Below are positions 42,619 through 49,985 of a DNA stretch of 64,000 nucleotides, one piece after another (positions within the stretch are counted from its first letter, which is position 1; each line of letters opens with the position of its first letter). The stretch covers positions 186,001-250,000 of the forward strand of contig JAHCHE010000002.1 of assembly GCA_026129905.1 (NCBI GenBank). Reading direction: 5' to 3'. The notes under the pieces were generated by a model. That model was not told the DNA's origin, did not search any database, and saw only the letters and a program-made list of their open reading frames with translations. The position numbers and the translations under genes were made by a program. This stretch comes from Bryobacteraceae bacterium. GTDB lineage: Bacteria; Acidobacteriota; Terriglobia; Bryobacterales; Bryobacteraceae.

Positions 42619-43096
42619 GGGATAGCCCTTGCAAATATTACGTTTTGGTTACGCTGACCCAACGCGCTCCAGGATGCCGCGCGATCAAGCTGCTGCCAGT
42701 TAGCTGCAAGTCCACAGCACGGCAAAACAGGAGTTTTCGATGCTCAAATAACGATTCTACGCGAAACGGGGCCGCGCGCGTTCCGCAGCGAGCCGTCCTT
42801 GGCCCGCCGCCGGCTCCTGCTGCGTCATACCGTGAATGGCCCCCAGGATCGCGGCAGTAGATGCCGGCCGGGCCGCCCTGGCCATGCCGGCGTTCGGCCC
42901 CGTGGTGGTTATCTACGCGAGCTTGGCTGATCGGCCGGAGCGAGCGGCGGCGCTCGATTCGGGAATTTCTCGAGTTCGTTGAGCGCTCGAACCGGGGCGC
43001 GCCGGATGGCCCCATCCTGATACCCTTCGAGTACCTGCTCGTTCTGGCTCGCAAACGCGCGTAGCCGTGGCGCGCGCTTCCCGCGGCAAGTAGTCT
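42619..43096. other. Gap between esterase and agmatine deiminase genes
   Basis: About 480 bases without a supportable gene. It contains a detached copy of the agmatine deiminase 3' end at 42802-42866. About 230 bases of unrecognised sequence lie between that copy and the real gene end. Short frames in this segment have no family signal. Confidence 0.6.
42802..42866 (-). repeat. Detached copy of the aguA 3' end
   Basis: These 65 bases match 43100-43175 with three substitutions and one 11-base deletion (CCGAGCACAAG missing). The frame is broken by the deletion, so this copy is not functional. Confidence 0.85.
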
Positions 43097-44137
43097 TCAG
43101 CCCGCCGCCGGCTCCTGCTGCGTCAGACAGTGGATGGCCCCCAGGCCGAGCACAAGATCGCGGCAGTAGATGCCGACGATCCGCCGGTCCGGCATCAGCC
43201 GCTCCAGCGTCGCCAGCGCGATGCGGTCGGCCGGGTCGTTGAAGGTCGGCATCAGGACCACGCCGTTGGCGACGTAGAAGTTGGCGTAGCTCGCCGGCAG
43301 CCGCTGTCCGTTGAACCAGACCGGCTCCGGCATCGGCAGCGTCGCCACGCGCAAGGGCTGCCCGTTTTGATCGGTCATCTGGCGGAGCAGCCGCAGGTTC
43401 TCCCGCAAGGGCTCGAAGTTTGGATCGCTGCGTTCGGTCTCCACAGCGGCCACGACGGTTGTCGGGTTCACGAAGCGGGCGATGTCGTCCACGTGGCCGT
43501 GCGTGTCGTCTCCCGCAATGCCGTTCGACAGCCAGAGGGTTTTCGTTACGCCGAGGTAACGGGCGAAGGCTTGCTCGATATCGTCCCGCGCCAGCGACGG
43601 ATTGCGCGCCTGCACCGGGCTCAGCAGGCATTCCTCGGTGGTCAACAAACAGCCCTGTCCGTTGACGTCGATGCTTCCGCCTTCCAGCACGACATCCGTC
43701 TTCCACTGCGGCATCCCAAGGCGGCGCGCGGCGAAATCCGGAATGCGGTTGTCGCGTCGCCAGTTGGCGTACTTGGCCCAGCCGTTGAATCGCCAGTTGG
43801 TGATCGCAACGCGGCCCTGGGTGTTCTTCACAAACAGCGGGCCGGAGTCGCGCAGCCATCCGCGATCGGTGGGGCACGGGAGGAACTCGACGGCCTCAAG
43901 TTCCACGCCCGCCTTCGCCAAAACGCGGCGCGCCTTCTCCGCGTGTTCGCGGTCCTCGGTCAGGATGCGGACGCGTTCGACGCGGGCGAGATGGCGCACG
44001 ATCTCCGCGTAGACCCAGGGAATCGGCGCGAACTTGCCGGGCCAGTCGGTTTTCTCGTGGGGCCAGGCGAGCCAGGTGGCTTCGTGCGGCGCCCATTCGG
44101 CGGGCATGCGGAATCCCGCCGGCGCGGGTCCGCTCAT
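43097..44137 (-). CDS. aguA: Agmatine deiminase
   Basis: A 346-residue enzyme converting agmatine to N-carbamoylputrescine. The start ATG at 44137 overlaps the aguB stop as ATGA. The pentein-fold signatures are MPAEWAPHEATWLAWPHEKT, RGWLRDSGPLFVKN, EGGSIDVNGQGCLLTT, DTHGHVDDIARFV and the active Cys in GLGAIHCLTQQEP near the C-terminus. The length is normal. With aguB it gives the arginine-decarboxylase route to putrescine. Confidence 0.95.
   Translation of the reverse strand: MSGPAPAGFRMPAEWAPHEATWLAWPHEKTDWPGKFAPIPWVYAEIVRHLARVERVRILTEDREHAEKARRVLAKAGVELEAVEFLPCPTDRGWLRDSGPLFVKNTQGRVAITNWRFNGWAKYANWRRDNRIPDFAARRLGMPQWKTDVVLEGGSIDVNGQGCLLTTEECLLSPVQARNPSLARDDIEQAFARYLGVTKTLWLSNGIAGDDTHGHVDDIARFVNPTTVVAAVETERSDPNFEPLRENLRLLRQMTDQNGQPLRVATLPMPEPVWFNGQRLPASYANFYVANGVVLMPTFNDPADRIALATLERLMPDRRIVGIYCRDLVLGLGAIHCLTQQEPAAG
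43100..43175 (-). repeat. aguA 3' end, in-gene copy of the repeat
   Basis: A 76-base partner of 42802-42866, covering the codons around the active Cys and the C-terminus of agmatine deiminase. Confidence 0.85.
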
Positions 44138-45021
44138 TCGAGCCATCGTTGCACGATCGGCTGATAGGCGTCGATGCGGCGGTCGCGGAAGAAGGGCCAG
44201 TTGCGGCGCACATCTTCCACACGCCGCGGATCGCAGTCCGCGATCACGATTTCTTCCGCCGATTCCGAGGCCTGCGCCAGCACCTCGCCGAAGGGTCCGG
44301 ACACGAAGGACGATCCCCAGAACTCCAGTCCCCGGCCGGCGGGCCCCTCGAAGCCGACGCGGTTCACGGCGGCCACATAGACGCCGTTGGCAATGGCGTG
44401 CGCGCGCTGGATGGTTGTCCAGGCGTCCCGCTGCAACGCGCCGAACTCCTCTTTCTCCGCCGGATGCCAGCCGATGGCCGTCGGGTAGAACAGGATGTTG
44501 GCGCCCTGAAGGCTGGTCAGCCGCGCCGCTTCCGGATACCACTGGTCCCAGCAGACCAGCACGCCGAGGCGTCCGTACGGCGTCTCGAAGTTCCGGAAAC
44601 CAAGGTCGCCGGGCGTGAAGTAGAACTTCTCGTAATACAGCGGGTCGTCCGGGATGTGCATTTTGCGGTAGCGTCCGAGCAACTCGCCCCCGGCGCCGAT
44701 CACCACCGCCGTGTTGTGATACAGGCCCGCGGCGCGGCGTTCGAACAGGGACGCCACCAGCACTACCCGCAGCTCCGCCGCCAGCCGCCCCAGCGCTTCG
44801 GTAGACGGACCGGGGATCGGCTCGGCCAGGGCGAACAGTTCCGCATTCTCCTCGCGGCAGAAATACTGCGAGCGGAACAGTTCCTGCAAGCAGACCACCT
44901 GCGCGCCCATGCCCGCGGCTTCGCGAATGCGCCAGAGCGCCTTCTCCAGGTTCTCGTTCGGATCCGGAGCGCAGGACATCTGAATCAGACCCACGCGGAA
45001 AGTGCGGCGTTCCATCGGCAT
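44134..45021 (-). CDS. aguB: N-carbamoylputrescine amidase
   Basis: A 295-residue nitrilase-superfamily enzyme releasing putrescine, CO2 and ammonia. The catalytic triad is visible as Glu in VVCLQELFRSQYFC, Lys in GRYRKMHIPDDPLYYEK and Cys in LGVLVCWDQWYPEAARL. It begins at ATG 45021, with a second ATG two codons later. It is the first gene of the two-gene agu operon and overlaps aguA by four bases. Confidence 0.95.
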   Translation of the reverse strand: MPMERRTFRVGLIQMSCAPDPNENLEKALWRIREAAGMGAQVVCLQELFRSQYFCREENAELFALAEPIPGPSTEALGRLAAELRVVLVASLFERRAAGLYHNTAVVIGAGGELLGRYRKMHIPDDPLYYEKFYFTPGDLGFRNFETPYGRLGVLVCWDQWYPEAARLTSLQGANILFYPTAIGWHPAEKEEFGALQRDAWTTIQRAHAIANGVYVAAVNRVGFEGPAGRGLEFWGSSFVSGPFGEVLAQASESAEEIVIADCDPRRVEDVRRNWPFFRDRRIDAYQPIVQRWLE

Positions 45022-45074
45022 AAGAGCGGAGGGCCGGTCACGCGCGGCGGCGAGCCCCGTCTCTCAGCCCGAGG

Positions 45075-46379
45075 CTACCCGACCACTTCCAGGATCAACT
45101 CGCGTTCGTCGGGACGGTGGGTGGAGATACGGAAAGCGTCCTCCACCGATTGCGCCGCGTCGTCGAGCCCCTCTTCCTGAGTGTAATAGAGGCGGCACAG
45201 CACGGCCCCTTCGTCGATCTTCTGGCCGACCTTTACCTCGAGAATGACGCCGACCGCAGGATCTACCACGCCATCGTCGGTCATGCGGCTGCCGCCGATC
45301 ATTCCCGCCGCGTAGCCGATGTCTTCGGCGTCAATGGCGCTGATGTAGCCGGCCCGGGGCGACGTAATCTCGCGAGCGCCGGTTGCGTTCGGCAACAGGT
45401 CGAACCGATCCAGCACCTGCGGATTACCGCCCTGCGCGTCGATAACTTCCCTGAACCGCCGGTAACCGGAACCGTCCAGCAGCTTGGACTGCGCCATCTC
45501 GCGCCCCTCTTCCATGTTGGCGGTGATGCCGGCCAGGAAAATCATGCGCGCCGCCAATTCGAGGGACAGCCGGGTCAGGTCGGCCGGACCGACATTTTGC
45601 AGGGTCTGGGAAACTTCCATGATCTCCAGCGCGTTGCCGATGGCGTAACCCAGCGGCTGGCTCATGTCGGTGATCAGCGCCTGTACCCGCTTATTCATGC
45701 GGCGCCCGACGCCCACCATCAACTGCGCCAGCTTTCGCGCCTCCACCTGCCGCTTCACGGCGCCGCCGCCGCCCACCTTCACATCGAGGATCAGCGCGTC
45801 GATCGGAGACGACATCTTGTTGGCCATCACGGACGCCGCGATCAGCGGGAGGGAGTCTTCGGTCGCCGTCGCCTGCCGCAGGGTCCGCAGTTTCCGATCC
45901 GCCGGCGCCATGTCGGCGCTCGGGCGGATAAACGCCAGGCCAAACTGGTTTAGGACCGACCTGAACTCGTCCATGCTGAGATCGGTGCGGAAGCCGGGGA
46001 TCGCCTCCAGTTTGTCCTGGGTACCGCCCATGTAGCCCACCGCTCGCTCGACGACCATAGGAACTACCACGCCCGACGCGGCCGCCAGCGGCGCGGCGAT
46101 CAGGCTAGTCTTGTCGCCTACGCCGCCCGTGGAATGCTTCTCGACCTTCGCGCCCGGGACATTGCTCAGGTCCATGACCTTGCCGGATTTCAACAAACAG
46201 GCCGTCAAGGCGCTGACCTCCCGGTCCGACAACCCGCTGAAGTAGACGGCCATGAGGAAGGCAGCCATCTGCCGTTCCGGGATTTCGTCAGCGATATAGC
46301 CTTCAAAAAGGGAAGTTATCTCGTCAGCGGTCAGCTCTTCCCCGTCGCGCTTGCGCTGGATCAACTCGACAATATGCAT
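45075..46379 (-). CDS. Pyrimidine-nucleoside/thymidine phosphorylase
   Basis: A 434-residue enzyme that splits thymidine or uridine with phosphate. The start is at the ATG at 46379; the frame runs on upstream without family similarity. The signature KVEKHSTGGVGDKTSLIAAP binds phosphate, and SSPIDALILDVKVGGGGAVK is also conserved. The C-terminal barrel-sandwich domain includes GYISAIDAEDIGYAAGMIGG. Sequence alone does not cleanly separate DeoA from the broader Pdp type, though the MHIVELIQRKRDGEELT N-terminus is closer to Pdp. Confidence 0.92.
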   Translation of the reverse strand: MHIVELIQRKRDGEELTADEITSLFEGYIADEIPERQMAAFLMAVYFSGLSDREVSALTACLLKSGKVMDLSNVPGAKVEKHSTGGVGDKTSLIAAPLAAASGVVVPMVVERAVGYMGGTQDKLEAIPGFRTDLSMDEFRSVLNQFGLAFIRPSADMAPADRKLRTLRQATATEDSLPLIAASVMANKMSSPIDALILDVKVGGGGAVKRQVEARKLAQLMVGVGRRMNKRVQALITDMSQPLGYAIGNALEIMEVSQTLQNVGPADLTRLSLELAARMIFLAGITANMEEGREMAQSKLLDGSGYRRFREVIDAQGGNPQVLDRFDLLPNATGAREITSPRAGYISAIDAEDIGYAAGMIGGSRMTDDGVVDPAVGVILEVKVGQKIDEGAVLCRLYYTQEEGLDDAAQSVEDAFRISTHRPDERELILEVVG

Positions 46380-46471
46380 CGGACGAAACTCAGAGTAACA
46401 TCTTATATGGTTGAAAGTAAAGGCTTCTGCCGCCACGGATCGGTTTGCGCCTGTCCGCGGAGGCCTTTCGG

Positions 46472-47293
46472 TCAGTTTGCGAACCTGGTGATCTGCAGCA
46501 GCGGCACGCGGTAGCGACCCTCAAAAACCTCCCCGAATAGGTCCAGGATTTGCTGGTGAACCACCGCGTTGCTTGCGCAAATATGCGGCGCGTCCAGGCT
46601 GAAGTCCTGGCCGCGCATGGTGGTGACTTTGCCCCCGGCTTCCTCGATGAGCAGGATTCCGGCCGCTACGTCCCACGGGTTGAGGCCGAATTCCCAAAAA
46701 CCTTCAAAGCGGCCGCAGGCGACGTACGCCAGGTCGATGGCGGCTGAGCCGGCGCGGCGGACGCCATGCGTCACCATCGCCACCTGGTGAAAAAAATGCA
46801 CGTTCACGTCTTGGTGGCGGCGCCAGTTGGGAAAACCCGTAGCGAACAGGCTTTCCTCCAACCGGCCGACGCCCGATACTTTCAGCCGCCGGTTGTTCAA
46901 CCAGGCGCCGGCGCCCCGTTCGGCGGCGAACATCTCCTGCCGCGTCGGATCGAATATTACCCCGGCCAGCAGTTGCCCCGAGCGCTCGACCGCCAGCGTC
47001 ACGTTGAAGACCGGAAAGCCGTGCGCGAAGTTCGTCGTGCCATCCAAAGGATCGACATACCACTTGTACTCCGAGGAACCCGCGTAGTTGCCGCCTTCTT
47101 CTCCCATGATGGAATGGGCCGGGAAATGCGCCTGGAGTCGCTCGACAATCAGCGCTTCGCTCGCCCGGTCGGCGGCGGTGACCAGATCGTGGGGGCCTTT
47201 GTATTCGAAACCGACGTTGCGCTCGTAGAAGCGCATGAGCGTCGCCCCGGCTTCACGGGCGATCTCCATGGCCGATTCCAGGAACGATGACAT
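46472..47293 (-). CDS. suhB: Inositol monophosphatase family protein (SuhB-like)
   Basis: A 273-residue Mg-dependent phosphatase. Metal ligands are in SIMGEEGGNYAG, WYVDPLDGTTNFAHGFPVFN and FGLNPWDVAAGILLIEEAGG. It hydrolyses inositol 1-phosphate or similar sugar phosphates; E. coli SuhB also acts in rRNA antitermination. The ATG at 47293 is preceded directly by an in-frame GTG at 47296. It follows the Hfq-like gene by a few bases, so the two are probably co-transcribed. Confidence 0.92.
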   Translation of the reverse strand: MSSFLESAMEIAREAGATLMRFYERNVGFEYKGPHDLVTAADRASEALIVERLQAHFPAHSIMGEEGGNYAGSSEYKWYVDPLDGTTNFAHGFPVFNVTLAVERSGQLLAGVIFDPTRQEMFAAERGAGAWLNNRRLKVSGVGRLEESLFATGFPNWRRHQDVNVHFFHQVAMVTHGVRRAGSAAIDLAYVACGRFEGFWEFGLNPWDVAAGILLIEEAGGKVTTMRGQDFSLDAPHICASNAVVHQQILDLFGEVFEGRYRVPLLQITRFAN

Positions 47294-47301
47294 CACCGTC
47301 T

Positions 47302-47565
47302 CTACGCCGCCCCTTCGGACGGATCCTCGTAGAGGTATTTCATGTCATGTTTGAAGATGAACAGATTCGGCCCGTCATTGCGGGTGAGGCGAATGAAGCT
47401 GGCATCGTAATACTCGATCGTTCCGCCGACTTCCTCGTTGTCCGTCATGCGGACCCTGACCGGAATCCGATTGTCGATCAGGTACTTGAGGTACTTGACT
47501 TCTTCGAACGTCGTTTCCGGCGCGCGCTTCTTGGGCGCGACCGGCGGTTTGGCTTTTTGTGCCAC
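47302..47565 (-). CDS. hfq: Hfq-like Sm-fold RNA-binding protein
   Basis: An 87-residue protein starting at the GTG at 47565, which has AGGAG five bases upstream; an in-frame ATG at 47604 is less well placed. A Lys/Pro-rich N-terminal tail is followed by the Sm1 motif (NRIPVRVRMTDNEEVGG, then TIEYYDASFIRLT) and the Sm2 motif NLFIFKHDMKYL. The usual Hfq YKH is FKH here. Hfq hexamers pair small RNAs with mRNAs. The tail on the N-terminal rather than C-terminal side is unusual and may mean a divergent Hfq. Confidence 0.72.
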   Translation of the reverse strand: MAQKAKPPVAPKKRAPETTFEEVKYLKYLIDNRIPVRVRMTDNEEVGGTIEYYDASFIRLTRNDGPNLFIFKHDMKYLYEDPSEGAA

Positions 47566-47612
47566 GGGTTCTCCTGCGTCGCTCAGCACGGGCGACTCCG
47601 CCACGCCGGGCC

Positions 47613-48533
47613 TCAGCGCGCGGAATCTTCGTATTCCACATAATAGCCGCTACGGGTAAGTACCCGCAAATCGGGCCGGTTGACTTTCAGCTCAATCCGG
47701 CGAAATCGCTCCTTGGAATACGGGAGATTTTTCGGGTAGTACCCGATCAGATATTGGGTCCTGAGGTCGCGCAGTATATCGGCGAACGCGTCGTCCAGCG
47801 CCGCGCCCAGTCCGGCGGCGAACACCCGGCCCCCGGTACTGACGGCCAGCGTGGTCAGCGCATTCTCGCCTGCCACGTGGCGGCCGGCATCGCTGGCGAC
47901 CGGCACGATCATGATGCCATACATCACCGCGTCGGCCGAGTTGGCGGCGCGTAACGCTTCGTGGAAGGTCTTGCTGCTGGTGGTATCGGCGCCGTCGCTG
48001 ACGATGACGATCACCCGGCGGCCCTCGCGATCCTCCAGCGCCTGCGACGCGAAATAGATCGCATCGTACAGCGAGGTGCCCGCCTCGGCCTTGATCGTCC
48101 GTAGTTCCCGCTCGATCCGCGCCATGCGGCGCGTGAACGACGTCTCCAGCGTAACGTCCTGGTTGAAACTGTACAGCGAGACCGAGTCGCCCGGGTTGCC
48201 TTCGCCGAACAGTCTCTTCAGAAACCGCAACACGGAATCGGTTCCCTCTCTGAGCTTCGCCGCCGTCGAGCCGCTGGCGTCCAGCAACAGCGTTACCGAC
48301 AAGGGCTGCTCGGTCTGCTGCTCAAAGACGGCGACCTCCTGCCGGACGCCGCTGTCGTAGATCGTGAAGTCGCCCTTCCGCAGCGAGCCGATCAACTGAC
48401 CGCTCGAATCTTTCACGGTGGCGAGCAGGCGCACCAACCGCACATCCACCTTGAAGACGGATTCCTGGGCAAGCGCAACGGCGCCGGCCGCCAGGAGCAA
48501 GGCGGCGAATAGCTTGAGACGGCGGATGCTCAC
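47613..48533 (-). CDS. VWFA-domain protein of the acidobacterial type
   Basis: A 306-residue secreted protein whose GTG overlaps the moaD-moaE stop as GTGA. A signal peptide (FAALLLAAGAVALAQ) is followed by a VWA fold with a complete MIDAS motif (LLLDASGST, then the Thr in EAGTSLYDA and the Asp in VIVSDGADTTS). The C-terminus includes QYLIGYYPKNLPYSKERFR, typical of the acidobacterial VWFA group (TIGR03436). Such proteins bind metal-dependent partners outside the cytoplasm; the partner is unknown. Confidence 0.85.
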   Translation of the reverse strand: MSIRRLKLFAALLLAAGAVALAQESVFKVDVRLVRLLATVKDSSGQLIGSLRKGDFTIYDSGVRQEVAVFEQQTEQPLSVTLLLDASGSTAAKLREGTDSVLRFLKRLFGEGNPGDSVSLYSFNQDVTLETSFTRRMARIERELRTIKAEAGTSLYDAIYFASQALEDREGRRVIVIVSDGADTTSSKTFHEALRAANSADAVMYGIMIVPVASDAGRHVAGENALTTLAVSTGGRVFAAGLGAALDDAFADILRDLRTQYLIGYYPKNLPYSKERFRRIELKVNRPDLRVLTRSGYYVEYEDSAR

Positions 48534-49246
48534 GTCTTCAGGACGGAAGCGTCCCACTCCCCTTCCACCCACACCTCGCCGTCGGCAAAGTGCTCCTTCT
48601 TCCAGATCGGCACAAGGCGCTTGAGCCGGTTGATGCCTTCCAGCGCGGCTTCGAAGGCGGGCTTTCGGTGCGGCGCCGTCACTACTACGGCGACACTTGC
48701 CTCGCCGACGAACATGCGTCCCAGCCGGTGCACCATCGCAATGCGTCCAATGGGATACGAGGCGGCAAGCGCGCGTCCGATTTCGGCCATCGTCTTCAGA
48801 GCCATCGGCTCGTAGCACTCGTAGTCCAAGTGCGTGGTGGCCCGGCCTTTCGTGTTGTTTCTCACCACGCCGACGAAATCGACAATCGCGCCATCCTCTC
48901 CTCGCAGCAGACGCTGCCGGAGACTATGCGTGTCGATCGGCTCGCGGGTGAGGGCGAAGAAATGGCCGGCCTCGTCCTCCACCTGGCCCAGGTAGGGTCC
49001 GGAGCCGCCGCTCACCGGGGGAAGAAGAGCCACTTCGTCGCCGCCGCTCACGGTCTCCCGGCGGGACGAGAATTCCTGGTTGCGAGCCAGAACGATGCTG
49101 TCCCGGTATTCGCCCAGGCGCGGAAACCGGCGCGCGTAATGATCGAATATCTCGCCCAGGCTCGATCCCTCCTCCAGGTCCAGTTCCTCCGCCGACCGGC
49201 CGGTGATGTCCTTTAACATCCCGAAAAACAGCACCCTTACGCGCAC
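48530..49246 (-). CDS. Fused molybdopterin synthase MoaD-MoaE
   Basis: A 238-residue fusion. Residues 1-82 are MoaD (MRVRVLFFGMLKDITGRSAE, then GDEVALLPPVSGGSG). Residues about 90-238 are MoaE (VDFVGVVRNNTKGR, then LDYECYEPMA, then VHRLGRMFVGEASVAVVV, then PIWKKEHFADG). Together they convert cyclic pyranopterin phosphate to molybdopterin. The MoaD Gly-Gly, which must be a free C-terminus to form the thiocarboxylate, is buried in the chain, so processing after GG is expected, as reported for mycobacterial MoaX. Molybdoenzymes are not encoded in the window. Confidence 0.9.
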   Translation of the reverse strand: MRVRVLFFGMLKDITGRSAEELDLEEGSSLGEIFDHYARRFPRLGEYRDSIVLARNQEFSSRRETVSGGDEVALLPPVSGGSGPYLGQVEDEAGHFFALTREPIDTHSLRQRLLRGEDGAIVDFVGVVRNNTKGRATTHLDYECYEPMALKTMAEIGRALAASYPIGRIAMVHRLGRMFVGEASVAVVVTAPHRKPAFEAALEGINRLKRLVPIWKKEHFADGEVWVEGEWDASVLKT

Positions 49247-49304
49247 GACTTCAGCGTAGCAGACGCGCTCGAAAGCGGACCGGTTTCTCCAGATGCAGTT
49301 GAAA

Positions 49305-49985
49305 TTAAGGCGCCTCCTGCCCGTCCGAGGCGGCGGGCTTCACCCACACTTTGGCCGCCGCGCCGCGCCCCAGATGGACCGGCGCGCCTCCCACCCGCAG
49401 CGACACCGTCTCGTCGATATTGTGGGCAAGCACTTCCAGCACCGAACCCGGCCGTACGGCCAGCCGGTCCAGGTATTCCAGCAAGGGGCGGTCCCGCTCG
49501 AATACGCTCATCACTTCCACCCGGGACTCGGGCGCCACGTCGATCAGCGGCAGCCAGCCCCGGCCGCGGCGTTCCTCCGGAGATTCCAAGCCCATCCGGT
49601 TACCGTGCGGGCAGAACCCGCCGTCCCCCAGATGGGCGACCAGCAGGTTTTCGAAATCCGCCGAAACGGCATGTTCGAGCTGCTCGGCTTCGTCGTGAAC
49701 CTTGTACCACTCCATCCCGAAGATTTCGGTCAGCATGCGCTCGATAAGCTGGTGGCGCGCGAACAGGCGTCCGGCGATATCGCGCCCGGACGGCGTCAGC
49801 GAGATTTCACCGGTCTTTCGCAAGGAAATCAGGCCGTCGCGCTTCAGGCGGCGGATCGCCATCGTCACCGCGGGCGCCGAGACCCGCAGCCAGCGCGCGA
49901 GCGTCGCAGCGATGACGGCCTCCCCCTCCGCTTCAGCTTCCAGGATCGCCTTGAGATAATTCTCTTTGGAAATGGTGATCTTCAC
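49305..49985 (-). CDS. DtxR/MntR-family metal-dependent regulator
   Basis: A 226-residue repressor starting at GTG. The N-terminal winged helix (LARWLRVSAPAVTMAIRRLK) is followed by the metal/dimerisation domain (HQLIERMLTEIFGMEWYKVH, then EAEQLEHAVSADFE), and GFCPHGNRM lies at the domain end. The C-terminal SH3/FeoA-like domain follows. Ligand residues in these motifs favour Mn or Fe. Its 5' end overlaps the annotated start of the divergent gene by 20 bases. No metal transporter is adjacent. Confidence 0.88.
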   Translation of the reverse strand: MKITISKENYLKAILEAEAEGEAVIAATLARWLRVSAPAVTMAIRRLKRDGLISLRKTGEISLTPSGRDIAGRLFARHQLIERMLTEIFGMEWYKVHDEAEQLEHAVSADFENLLVAHLGDGGFCPHGNRMGLESPEERRGRGWLPLIDVAPESRVEVMSVFERDRPLLEYLDRLAVRPGSVLEVLAHNIDETVSLRVGGAPVHLGRGAAAKVWVKPAASDGQEAP

